Positions 26,129 through 37,970 of a stretch of 64,000 bases of DNA are shown one piece after another. The stretch covers positions 40,218,677 through 40,282,676 of the forward strand of contig NC_041018.1 in NCBI RefSeq assembly GCF_004193775.1. The letters run 5' to 3'. The translations under genes and the position numbers were made by a program. The notes under the pieces are model-generated. The model had not been told where the DNA came from and searched no databases. It saw only the letters and a program-made list of their open reading frames with translations. Within the stretch, counting starts at the first letter, position 1, and every line of letters starts with the position of its first letter. Origin of the DNA: Glycine soja. Its lineage: Eukaryota; Streptophyta; Magnoliopsida; Fabales; Fabaceae.

Positions 26129-27243
26129 ATGGCCAGAACACGAGGTTTAGGTCGTGCCATAGGTAGATTTGTAGGCAGAGATAGAGCTGCTGGCGAGGAT
26201 GCTGGCGATGTTCCCGAGAGGCGTAGGCCTACTGCCTCAGCCCGTAGGCTACGCGTTCATCAGATGACTACGGAGGGACGTGATATGGCTGAGGACGTCG
26301 CTAACATGACTGATGATGTCCCTGAGCAGCCTACGGAGGCACCTGAGATGCGTGCGGACGCACAGGGTGCTGATAGTGGTGAGGGGTCAGATGGTGATGA
26401 TGCTGCAGAGGGATTCCCTGGTGGTCCACGTGACCCGTCAGTGCTCACATCATTTGCCGAGCATGTTGCACATGCCGTGTGGAGTGGACAGGTATTTTAA
26501 TTTGTTAATTATTTGTCATTGTTTATTTATTTGTTTATGATTAATTTTTTTTTAATAATTGTATAATTTGTACTTCAAATCAGGAACGTCCTGATTTGAA
26601 GTTAGTGTCACATGGGAGGAAGCTGACACTGATTGGGAGGCCAGTGCCTGAGATTGAAGGCCTGGTGGCTGCCACAGGATTAAGTCCACTGATAGATTGT
26701 TCAGTTATTACTGGCGATCCTGGACTTATATCCGCATTTGTGGAGAGGTGGCACAGTGAGACTAGCACCTTCCACCTTCCAGTAGGAGAGCTGACGATCA
26801 CATTGGATGATGTGTCGTCCATTCTACATTTGCCCATCACTGGCGCCTTGCACAGTTTCCACGCTCTTTCTACGGAGGAGGCCAGATTCTTGCTCACGGA
26901 GTTGCTGGAAGTGTCTGCGGAGGAGGCCAGAGCCGAGACAGCGCTCACACGTGGAGCATATGTACGATTAGGATGGGTTCGTGACATTTATGAGACCAGA
27001 TGTCAGGCCCGGCGGTGGATTGTCGCAGCTCGCGCTTATTTGCTGCACCTTGTCGGTTGCACTCTTTTTGCTAATAAGAGTGCAACATACGTGCATGTGG
27101 TCCATCTTGACGCTTTCCGGGACCTCGCTCATAGTGGTGGTTACGCTTGGGGGGTTGCCGCGCTGGTTCATATGTACGACCAGTTAGATGAGGCTTGTAG
27201 GACCACCACCAGACAGCTTGCGGGGTACTTGACGCTATTTCAG
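26129..27243 (+). pseudogene. Plant mobile domain (PMD, MAIN-like) gene, 3'-truncated, inside the MULE
   Basis: Two exons are visible: 26129-26491 and 26584-27243, phase 0, together encoding 341 aa. The first exon starts MARTRGLGRAIGRF and is low-complexity and acidic. The second carries the start of the plant mobile domain: LIGRPVPEIEGLVAATGLSP, then a segment ending DDVSSILHLPITG, and VRLGWVRDIYE. The PMD family (Pfam aminotransferase-like, plant mobile domain) includes the Arabidopsis nuclear proteins MAIN and MAIL1, which act in silencing and genome stability, and many transposon-borne copies. Here the domain stops after LAGYLTLFQ at a splice donor (GTAAAT at 27244). The next exons are missing and transposase sequence follows within about 20 bp, so the product would lack the C-terminal half of the domain. 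A leader intron 24812-26125 is inferred from CGAG|GTAGGT and TTTACAG|. Confidence 0.88.
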
Positions 27244-27257
27244 GTAAATTTTGTAGG

Positions 27258-28161
27258 ACCATCGACCAGTGGGAGTCTGTACCTGTTTGTTTTGTAGGTA
27301 CTGTCTATAAAAAACACCAGATGACATGCATTGCATAACTTTACTGCATCTGGGTGACACCAAAACAGATCACGCACCACAACTTCATCCTTCAATCTAT
27401 GCCAATGAATGTATTGATCACGTTCGAGAAGCTTCATCAGATGCTGCATTTCGGTATCAGCTCCTCTTATTGAAGAACGATATGCACTTCTTGCATTGTA
27501 AATTTGCTTTATCGTGGTGTAACTGTCGGCATTGTGTTCCTTCAACGTTAGCAAGATGTTTTTCGGTTTCACCATCGACTTTGTCATATCAGCAATAATT
27601 TTCTTTTCTTCCTTAGTCAATCGCCCGGCGTATGGATGTCCAACTAAGGACTTCGCCAATTCATGATTATGAATCCCACAGATCAACTTCACCATCCAAC
27701 CTTCCCCTCCACGCACTGGTTTCCCACGAAGCCTGAAGGGACAACCACATTTCCTACTCCCGGTGTCTTTTCTAACGAATTCTTTATTTCTACACTTGTA
27801 CGTACCACTCCTTTCACACCCAATTAACACAAATGAACTTCTTCCTCTGCTACCGGTCTCTGTGTCAGATCTCATAATCACTGCAACAAATCCATTTTCA
27901 TGGGCAACTGTTCGAGCCCATTGCAAAACATCATCTCGAGTAGTGAATACCTACAACGCAACCCTAACACATTAATTTTCGTACAAACCATCAATTCAAC
28001 CAATGACTCAAATTATCTATGATTACCTGAGATGTATTAAAAGCATTTGAACAATCGACATGTCGTTCATTCACTCCACATTCTTCTTGATTATCATAAT
28101 CATAATCCATATCAACTTCGTGTGACATCGCAAAGTCATACCTCCATTGATCTTCGTCCAT
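27258..28161 (-). pseudogene. MULE transposase, C-terminally truncated
   Basis: Two exons on the minus strand, 28161-28027 and 27950 to about 27258, joined in phase 0. The protein starts MDEDQWRYDFAMSHEVDMD. It has a FAR1/WRKY-GCM1-type zinc-binding region (KCGCPF then GIHNHEL) for DNA binding. It then enters the DDE catalytic core at the first aspartate, in FIDSTYKTNRYRLPL. The frame leaves the family at LVDGPT and stops at 27240, so the second catalytic aspartate, the glutamate and the SWIM zinc finger are missing. It cannot be an active transposase, although a DNA-binding fragment is conceivable. A leader intron of about 28162-29002 is possible (donor GGAG|GTACGC, acceptor TTAAG|ATG). Confidence 0.9.
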
Positions 28162-28668
28162 CTTAAGGACATATGCATCATACACAAGTACATTCAAATT
28201 ATCATATAACCACATCCAAAAATTTACTACACCTTAAATAACAAACATATTAATAGGACATATGCATCATACACGACTATATTAAAATTATCACTATATT
28301 CTAAATTTATAACTACATTATTTACTTAAACTAAACTTATCACTATAATAAACAACTAATAAAACATTTTTGTACCATTATACATTTAAGTTACCTAAAT
28401 CATTTAATATTATACCATTATACCTAATTAAATCAATAATCCACAACATATATAAACCAGAAATAAAAAAAAATTATAAAACAGAAATATATATACCATT
28501 ATAAAACAAAAAAAATTATAATCCACAATATATATCATTATACCTAATTAAACCAATAATTCATTATTAACTAACAGAAATATATATAAAACAGAAATTA
28601 AAAAAATTATAAAACAGAAATTAAAAAAATTATAAAACAGAAATTAATAAATTAGTAATAATTTAACA

Positions 28669-28900
28669 TTCCGGAAGAAGGTCTTCCGGAAGTTACGAAG
28701 CCCAATTCCGGAAGAAGTTCTTCCGGAAACTACTTCCGGAAGCACTTCTTCCGGAATTGGGCTTCGTAACTTCCGGAAGACCTTCTTCCGGAAGTTAAGA
28801 AGCCCAATTCCGGAAGAAGGTCTTCCGGAAATAGTTTCCGGAAGCACTTCTTCCGGAATTGGCCTTCGTAACTTCCGGAAGACCTTCATCCGGAAGTGGT
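28669..28900. repeat. Middle TTCCGGAA array with nested hairpins (about 13 perfect copies)
   Basis: About 13 perfect TTCCGGAA octamers, arranged in two tandem units of roughly 110 bp. Each unit is itself an inverted repeat, built on arms with GAAGCCCAATTCCGGAAGAA and its reverse complement. Confidence 0.93.
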
Positions 28901-29118
28901 CATTCCGGACCTTCCTCCTTCTGTGCCTAAAATTTCTTCCGGATACATTTTTTACTGTTTTTCTTCTCTAAAAGCTAACCGGAAAACGAAATAAACGCGT
29001 ACCTCCGACAAAATAGGAACAACAGCCACTAATAAAACTTCAACCACCAAATCTTCAAATACTTCACTTCACTGGACCACCAACAGACTGCTGAAGGGAC
29101 CACCACCGAAACAACAGC

Positions 29119-29181
29119 AAACGGAAGAAGAAACAAAGCAAACGGAAGAAGAAACAAAGCAAACGGAAGAAGAAAGAAAGA
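29119..29181. repeat. 21-bp tandem repeat, three copies
   Basis: The unit AAACGGAAGAAGAAACAAAG plus C is repeated three times, the last copy diverging into AAAGAAAG. It lies in the putative leader of the transposase gene. Confidence 0.85.
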
Positions 29182-29274
29182 AAGCGCAGTAAAACACAGT
29201 CTGAAGACGTTAATTTAAAGAAATTTACACAAGGGCAAAATCGTCATTACGTACGCATTAAAAAAAAAAATAAC

Positions 29275-29480
29275 TTCCGGAAGAAGCTTCTTCCGGAAGA
29301 CACTGGAATTCTTCCGGAAGAAGCTTCTTCCGGAAACATTCCGGATGACGTTCTTCCGGAAGTTGTCTGTGAGTTTTTCCGGAAGACACAAATTATTCTT
29401 CCGGAAGAAGGTTCTTCCGAAAACTTTCCGGAAAAATTATTTCCGGAAACTTTCCGGAAGAACCTTCTTCCGGAAGAATA
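29275..29480. repeat. Right subterminal TTCCGGAA array (about 11 perfect copies)
   Basis: About 11 perfect octamers plus degenerate copies (TTCCGGAT, TTCCGAAA), ending about 80 bp inside the right end of the element. The position is typical of subterminal transposase-binding repeats. Confidence 0.93.
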
Positions 29481-29488
29481 ATTGCTGA

Positions 29489-29558
29489 AGGGCAGTTTCG
29501 CCACTTCACTGTTTGCTGGGTGCCCCAGCAATAATGCTGGGTGCACGTAGCAACTCCC
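29489..29558 (-). repeat. MULE right terminal inverted repeat
   Basis: Reads GGGAGTTGCTACGTGCACCC from the outer end on the minus strand and pairs with 24583-24652. Confidence 0.88.
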
Positions 29559-29567
29559 GAATGAAGA
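29559..29567. repeat. 9-bp target site duplication, right copy (GAATGAAGA)
   Basis: Identical to 24574-24582, directly outside the right terminal repeat. Confidence 0.93.
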
Positions 29568-31160
29568 TCATAGGGAATGAAATATCAGACTCATCGGAGT
29601 GTTGAACCAAAACGGTATAAAATACTAATTGAAAACAACATGTTGAGATTCTTTTTGGGTTTCTTTCTAGCTTTATTTTTATTTTCTTCTTTTAACAAGT
29701 CCTAAATGGCATCATTTCCAGTTCCACCCATACCTGATATCTAGCGTACTAACAGGACTATGAATGGGGAGGGGGGGTGTTAATTCAACAAGTTGGGGGA
29801 CTAATTTGAAACTTTGATAAAGCATAAGAAAATTTTGATTTTTTTTTTAAAAGACGTCGAGGGAAGAATATATACTTTTTTTTTTCATTTTGACTTTCAT
29901 GTAGTGAAGTCTGTTTCTCGTCAGAATTCTACAAGAAATTTGATCATGGTTTCTTCTTTGATTGGACATATTACAATAACTAGTAACAAGTTAAATTGAG
30001 TTAGATTAATTGGAAATTTTCAATATTTTCGAAACAAAATATTTTTCGGCAATTAGCTTTTGGAAGACGTTTAACACTTGCATCTGATTTTATCCACTGC
30101 CAAAATCTAAAAAATTGACAGATAGTGCCAATACATTTACTTCCAATATCAAATTCAGTAATTAGTATCAATATTATTGAAAGATGGTGTTCTAGTTGAC
30201 TTGCTGAACGATTCTGTCAATAGTCGCTTGTCGGACAACAGCTTTCGTTCAATAATTCTTGATACTAATTAGTAATTAGTAGAGAAAGTAACTCCTAAAT
30301 TTCCATTTAGTGTGCGAACCCACGCAATAGAATAACAGTAATCATAATGCTCTTATGTCCCCTTCCTATGGATAACATCTTATTTTTTATTCTTGAATTC
30401 TGGTCCAATTCTCCAAGAAGGAATAGTTGTAAAAAAAAATACAGTAATAAAAACAAAGACATTACAGCATGCATTTTGGGTGAAACGGTTCAGCAATTTT
30501 CAAGGGTGGGGTGTAATTTACAAATAACATACGGAAAAACAGCAAAGTTAGGTGGGATGTAAATGTGTAATAAACTACTATGTATTTTTTTCCCCTCTTT
30601 TTTCTGTGAGACTTTTGAGACGGGGTGCGGGGGATAATTCCACCTAACATCTTTTACAAAAGACCTAATGCTCGTATGGCAAAAGGAATTGTCAAAATCG
30701 AATGTTAGAGGAAAAAATCATTCAGAAGGCTTAACACACATCTAACCTACAGTAGAATTGATTCTATGAATTCTAATTAAACTCCCTATATTACATTACA
30801 ATAACAAAGACCACTTTCATTAAAGGTCTATAGTGATTCCAAATGACCCGTATACAAATGAACGGATCCCACAAAAAAAAGTATATAAAAAGAATGCATT
30901 ACCTCTGATATCTTGTTGTGTACTTCCACATTTAACACAACCCTTCACAATACTTGTTGCTATTTCATACTTCCAAGTCAGAAATCTTCTAACAGGCTGC
31001 TATTGGTTTACTTTTCATATGTCTTTTCATGTGGAATTCAAAATTATATCCATAAAGCCCCAGTGAAAATTAGAAGGGAGTCTTTGTTGATTGAATTGTT
31101 TGACTTTCCCATCATATGAACAATTTTTATCACTCTCAAAATGCAAATTTACACGAGAGT
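29568..31160. other. Intergenic DNA and 3' region of the PP2C gene
   Basis: No supported coding sequence. The last few hundred bases before 31160 probably include the 3' untranslated region of the minus-strand phosphatase gene. Confidence 0.5.
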
Positions 31161-34100
31161 TCATTCATCACTTCCACTGCTAATTCTACCTGAAGTCAGA
31201 AGATCAAAATAGCAGGTTATATTATGGATACATATCTCTCAAAGGAAGATGGGCAGCAGAAACTAAAGCTTATCAAAACACCTGATGATCTTTTCCCTTC
31301 CATGGCTTCTTTCTTCTCTTGGCAACTTGAGCACAGGAAAGGTCCGTCCCAGGGACGAAATTTTCGAGAGTCGGGTGCACCCTCGTGTATTGAAATACCC
31401 TCTCCAGGTTTTATCTCTACTTGACATACTGCACACATAAACAACTTGAACATGTTGCAGACTGGATATTTAGTATCTAACCTGCATTTCAGACAAACAT
31501 ATTTTATTGTCAAGAGAAAAAACTAGAGAGCATGTGGTTAACTTCGGCAAGCTGCTACAAAACTAAACCTCTCTGAAAGCATGGCAGATCCTTCCTCGTA
31601 CAATTCTTCTACTACATCTGGCTCCATGTACTCTTTGTCAATATAAGAAGATGATTCAGAAGATTTTTTACGAAACATGGACTTGAGCATTCCCTTTACT
31701 GGCCTCTTTGTTTGTGGCGCAGAAACAGGTGGTTTCTCCTGAGGTAATATATCAACTACAATGCAGGTTGTATCATCTCTAAGTCCCTTTGCTTGTACAG
31801 CTTCCTGAAGATAGAAAGAGACAGGGGAACAAACAAGACAAAAACATAATTAATGGCACCAAATGACAGTTATCAGGAGAAACTAATTCAAAGTTGCAAA
31901 CAAGGTAGCTTATGATGCTTAAGTCAGGATTACTACTAACATTAAAATGGGTCCAGTAAAAAAAATTCACAATGATTCAAAATATGCACATTAATCTCAC
32001 TTTAACAATATGTGGTGCAGCAGCATCGGCTGGCATTCCACGACAACAATCAAGGGCTACTTCTGCAGGTAGAGAATCCCAAACACCATCACTGCAGATA
32101 ACAAGCCGGCCTCCAGCAGTGGACATCTAAGTAAAGAGAAAAAAATGGGGAGGGAAGGGAAGAAATCAAATTCTTCATTTAAAAAAGAAAAAAGAAAGAG
32201 ACATATATTTACATAGAAAACAGAAGATAAATTCACAACCAAAGAATCCAATCATTTGATCCACATAATATCCTGAACCATCATGCAGTTGGCAGAAATA
32301 CTTGCTTAGAAGAGATGAACAAAATTAAAATCCGTGTAGGATCAAACAGAAGAAGACAAAGGAACTATGTAAACTAAGTAGCCTTTTCAGCAAAAAAGTG
32401 TACAAGAGAAAGGTTACTGATTAACATAAGCCCAACACTGCTTTAAGTGAAAGATAGAGTAGAGACCAACCTTCACTTGCTTTACATACGGGACAGGTAC
32501 AATAAATTCACCAATATCCATATCTCCAATAGATCGTGAGAGACACAAACCACCAGGCCAACATCTCAAAGGACCAACCTTTGATACAAATTAATCTAGT
32601 CAGGCATATTAATATCATAAACACTTTTTCAATAATATTGGTAAACAAAACATGAGTACAAAACCTAAACAAAAGTGTACCCAAAAGATTGTAAAAGTTT
32701 TAAAGAAACACAGAGAACTATGCCTATTAGTTTCCTCTAGTTTTGCAGGATGTGATTCACCCAGTTTACTTCTTAATCTCTGAATATGCAGTGTAATAGG
32801 GAAAGCATCGAAAAATATAAGTATCATAAGGAATCAGATACAAGAACAAGCAGTTCTCTTTCTTATTCTGTAGTGGTGGGGAGTGGGTGTGTTGAAGCTA
32901 GTTATGGAGGAAACACTATTTAAGTTAAAAGGGATCATGATTAAAAGGGAATGTACCTCTGCACCTCCCCCTGTATTTAGCCGACCAACTTCACCACCGC
33001 TAGAGGTGATCCGCACCCTCCTGATGAAAGTAAAAGAAGGGGTAAGTCTATGTTATAACAGTGAAATTCCAAACAGTGTTACAAAAAACATTTAATTAAC
33101 TTACTCTTCTTCATTCGTTTCTAGCCTGTGATCTGCGGACAAGTAATAAAGCTCACCATCAGAAGATTCAAGGACGCAACGGGAATCACCAACTGATGCA
33201 ACTGTTACAACCCATCCTTCTATAATGACAAAGGTGACAGTTGTTCCAGATTTTTGGCCTGTAACAAAAAAATATTAATTCAGAAGTATAAAAACTATCA
33301 ATCACAAGTCAGTTACACCATTAACTTCCATTAGTAATTGATATTCTTCATCATGTTTTAAATCTAGGTTGCAGTGCAATCGTAGTCACAACCATTTTGC
33401 AGTTTGATGCAAATCAATGCGGTCAGAAGTGCAATGCAACAGTGGCAGTTGCTGCAATCCAGAGGTAGCAATTGCATCATGTAATGCTATCTATAATTTA
33501 ACTCCTAAGCCAACTCTACGGTCCATATAAATAAACATAAATAATATTAAACAAATAACAGTCACCATGCACTATGTGTTACCATTACCAACCTTAATGG
33601 TCAAGCTTAAGTAAATTTAGTACTAATAAACTTTACTGGCATGGCCAATTAACCCCCCAACAAGAGCTAGGGGTCTATGGGAAAATGCTACAAAAAGAAG
33701 TGAATCCAGTATGTTTTATTTCTAGAATCTCTGGCTGAAACTAAGCAAAATTCATTAAAATTCCAGAAAGGAGTAAGCACATAAATAATTTTTAGAAAGG
33801 AACCTACAAACTCAACTAGCTCTAATCAAGGAAACATGAAACCGCACTATGGGGATATTTTAAGAAAGAATTTCCTGTTAAGAAATTTGCACACTCAAGT
33901 CAAAGCAATGTCAAACTGGTAAAAGGTAGTTGGAGCTGATACCTGGAAGAAGTTTAAAAAACCTCATCCTTAAACCAATTCCTATATGGAGTTTCACAAA
34001 GCCTTACAGACATGGTGATTAAAAAAACTGCCTTTCCCACTTTATATAGTAGTTTCTCATCAAACATTTACAATCGAGATGTTTAAAAATCAGAAGAACT

Positions 34101-35335
34101 ATGATAAGAGGCAAGATTATTATAACTTTGTTTTCTAACAGAGCCAGTACCAATCCTTCTAAAAAAGGTTAGAAATGTGAAGTTTATAGCAAGAATTCAA
34201 AATATGCAGCATGTTCAGCTTACATATCGGAAAAGTTTTTCTTTATCTTTTTATTATTTAACATTCTAACTTTGAGAAGCCTTTGAGTGATAGATGACAA
34301 TACAAATTAGAAATATGTATAAATATTTTTGGTGATATTGACATGAAGATTTAAGTTAATGTACATGAATTCCATCGTAAACAAAAAATTGACAGAGCAA
34401 ACACCAAAAGGAATGAACTATCCATACCTTTCTCTTGAAAATCTTTATCAGTTTTTACAAAACCAGCAACCAAAGCCCTGGGCAAGGCTGCTATCCACTC
34501 ATCTCTGTTAAGATCTGGAGGAATCGCGCTTAAAACATTATTTAGAAGATTCTCCTTAGAATAAATAGCAGCAGCAGATCCATTGTGTCCATCAAATAGC
34601 TGTAAAAACTCTATATCAGAAAATGAAACAAGGGAAAACGCCCAAAAAAAGGAAAAGAAAAATAGTGCATTGTGTTATAAGCATTCAGTGCTTAAGAACA
34701 AAATGACTATAGTCTTTCCTCTGATCCAACTAAAATGACTGCATAAGAACAAAGTCTTAACAATAAAACCAAAAAAGTGGCACCTTGACAACAGAGCTAT
34801 AAAGTCAATAATATGTAACTTTCTAAAGACTTTTTCACAGTCTAGCTCAGCCATGAAGTCAAGTACATCAAATATAAGCATAAAAACAACACATTAAAAT
34901 CTAAGTAAATCTATGAAAGTAGCCAATCCACAAGCCTGAAATCATTATCATTCCCCAAATTTTCAATAAGATAGTCAAGTGACAAGGAAGATAACATGTA
35001 AAAAAACATCACATTAAAATCCGTTGACAAGTTTCAAGTTTCAACACATTAAATCCGAAAAGAAAAAAAAAACAAGAAAGCAATGTTATGTTATGTTATT
35101 CAATCTGGAAAAAGCAAGCTGTGAGAAAAAAACATACCCCAAAAACTGAGTATGTAGAGACCCCATCGCCCACCACCCTCTGGCATTCCGTCTTGAGCAG
35201 CGTCAAATCCTCGCCTTTCTTGCTCTGGCACGCTTGACCATGAGCAATCTCAGGCTTCTCAATTTTCTCGTTCGCCAATTCGCGCCTCAGGAGCACCGAA
35301 AGAGGAACCGTTTGGTGATCACTCCTGGCAGCCAT
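31161..35335 (-). CDS. PP2C-family protein phosphatase with C-terminal zinc-ribbon-like tail
   Basis: Metal-dependent serine/threonine phosphatase (PPM/PP2C). Exons in transcript order: 35335-35138, 34599-34428, 33258-33105, 33020-32957, 32578-32471, 32126-32001, 31804-31569, 31481-31282, 31189-31161. They sum to 1,287 nt, 428 aa plus stop, without frame breaks. Metal-site motifs are in place: LFDGHNGSAA (67-76), VASVGDSRC, CSDGVWD (243-249) and RDDTT (283-287). After the catalytic core, two CxxC pairs (369-372 and 403-406) suggest a zinc-ribbon-like tail, followed by a basic stretch and the end SSGSDE. Length and sequence fit Arabidopsis PP2C12 and PP2C15, whose substrates are not well defined. 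No signal peptide or membrane segment is visible, so a cytosolic or nuclear place is inferred. Reading through the last donor would instead give a divergent tail ending at 31217. Confidence 0.93.
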
Positions 35336-37917
35336 TTTTCACACACCCCACTCAATCCTCAATTTCCAAATACTACCACTGCCGCCACAACAACAACAAT
35401 TATACGAACAACAACAACAACACGTGCTGCGAAGCTTTAAACCTCCTTTACGTGCAATTAATCCAATCCTAAATAAGGAAACAAAACAAAAACGCGTTAA
35501 TTAATGGAAATGGAAAAAAAAACACGCATTAATTAACAACCAAATAAATCACAATCTTAACACCGCTTTCCATGTTCTCCAATTAATCCAGCATTTTCAC
35601 GCAAATTGACAGTTAAGATCGTAATGTACACAAAACGACGACGGTAATAAATGAAATTGCATCATTACCGTTTGCCACGATTTGGAAAAACATAAATAAA
35701 TAAATAAATTAAAAAAAAAACTCTGAATGTTCGTTGTTGATCGATCAGATAAAGACAAACGCAATAAAGAGATTCAATTCAAGCCAGAGAAATACGGCAA
35801 TGAGAGAGAAGGAAATTCGCGAAACTATTACAAATCGGAGGCGAGAGAAAAAGAAAAACGCGAGAATGTGGAGAAATTTATTTACAGTGAAGAAGAAGAA
35901 GAAGAAGAGGGAAAATGGCGATGAGGTTTCACGCGCGAAAATGTGGAGACACGCTGATGAATTGAATTGTTCTGTGTGATCGAGAAACGCGGATCCCAGC
36001 GTCCTGCAAATATTCCATTGTTGTTTTTCGTTGATAGAAAGAAAGAGAATGGAAGAAGAATAAAAGCGCAAAATGAACCAATTTCATTTTCTTTCCGAAA
36101 AAAAAAAATTAAAGACACAAAGCATGATGCGCTGACGTGGCAAAAACGCATCGTTTTCAACTTCGCTCGGCTCTGTGAGCCATTTATGAGCCAGCGAGGC
36201 ACCCAGCGTATACTCTAAACCGGTTCAACGTCACTCTTTGACTTCCTTTCTCTTTCGTGAAGCATCCGGTTAACATATTCACTCGCATTTCCTGTTGCTT
36301 CCTTGTGTTTTTTTTTTTAAAATTAACTTTCGTGATCTTATTTTCTTAAATATGTATTTTTATTTTTTTTATTTTTTTTAATTTATACAAATTAATTTTA
36401 TTTTTTAAAATTTTTATAATTTTAATCTCTTTTTTTAATTGAAACATTTTGTCTCTTAATTTTAAAAAATTCACAATTTAATCTTTATAGTTAATTTCAA
36501 ATGTTAATATATGTATTTTACACATGTCTATTTATTATTAATATAATGATTTTAAAAAAATATTTAATTACTAACAAGTTTAATTTACTAAAAAAATAAA
36601 TAATCAAGTTTGAAATTGATAAATGAAATTAAAATTATAGAATTTTTCTAAAAGTAAGAAATGAAATATCTTAATAAGGTGAATTTTTTAAAAGTAGAAG
36701 ACAAAATATTTCAATTATAAAAATAAATAGACTAAAATCATGAATTTGAAAAAAATAAAAAGACAAAAATTATATTTTAACTTTTTTATCATGATATTTT
36801 TTTCTAATACTATTTATCTCATACCAAAGAAGAATCAAAATTCTAACTCTAAATCACTTAATTAATGTTATCACTTATGTCAATCATTCTTTTTTTTTTC
36901 ATCCTATTCTTATTGACAACACGTTTATTTGAGGGATTATTTTCCGAGAATATGATATTGAATTTTTTTTTATATTTGTTATGAGTTAATAAAATAATTA
37001 TTATTGAATGTGTCATGCATTTTTTTAAAATAAAATTTCTATATTATATTTCTAAAATTAAAGAAATAATTCATGAAATAAATGTCTCCTAAATATAATA
37101 TATTATTATTATGTCCCAAATTGGAAATTAAGGAGTGAAATCCTCTTTTATTTGATCCTGTCTATGAGCATGATTTCTCTTAAAATTAAGAAATAATTCT
37201 TGATATGCTTACTGAATTAATTCTGTAGGTGGGAGGTCATCCATATTCTCTCACTAAAAAAAACTTTTTTTTTCTCAATTAATCCTTGATATGCTTACTA
37301 AATTAATGTCATAGTCTTATATATAAATTAAATCCACCCACAACATAAAAGACGGGAGTGCAACCATGAATAATGAAGTATCAAACTTTGAGACCAAGCT
37401 GGTACCTAAAACTAGGCAACAAACAATTAGTAAAGCAATTTTAATGAAAAATCTACGTGGAAAAGAAATTTGTGTAAGTACGTGTCGATAGTTGTAATAC
37501 CAATTCTTAGACAGTTGAATGTTTAACTGGTCTTAAGTTTGTTTTTGAGGTGATTGGCTCATCATCATCAATTCAGACGGAAAAAATTACTTAAAACGTG
37601 CTTTTGATTGCTTTTGTTTGTTTACTTTATTTGAATTGGCGCCATTTAAGGCCCCGAAGGACCCAGTTAGTGCCACTGGTCAACTATGAAATACTACAAT
37701 TCCATTTGACATAAGGTGTCATGCAAGACACAACCTTCTTGAAAAAGTATGTATTAATATATGGAAAGTTTATTTTGTCATATTAAAATATAAGTTTCTT
37801 GAGAAATAATCATAATTGCTACGTTGACAGAAGTGCTGGTGTGCTAGTGTTATCCGTGATACTAATTGGTACAAGTTATTATTAAAAAAATTAAAATTAA
37901 TCTTTCCACTCTTTATA

Positions 37918-37970
<53 letters not shown>

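Larger units (their letters stand above)
24583..29558. mobile_element. Mutator-like element (MULE) carrying PMD gene and truncated transposase
   Basis: Both ends begin GGGAnnTGCTAnGTGCACCC (the right end read on the minus strand). The terminal inverted repeats are imperfect over about 70 bp, to a shared TGCCCTTCAG. The flanking 9-bp duplication GAATGAAGA is perfect, so the element of 4,976 bp is bounded exactly and the insertion is probably not old. It contains a plus-strand PMD gene (26129-27243), a minus-strand MULE transposase (about 27258-28161), three arrays of the palindrome TTCCGGAA, and AT-rich tandem repeats. Both genes are cut at their 3' ends where they meet, so the element is an internally deleted, probably non-autonomous copy. 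CG-containing arrays in otherwise AT-rich DNA mark it out from the flanks. Confidence 0.93.

Noticed and set aside
35727..36218. Charged open frames on both strands upstream of the PP2C gene.
   Set aside because: Purine-rich leader and promoter sequence gives these frames; no homology or splice logic supports a gene.
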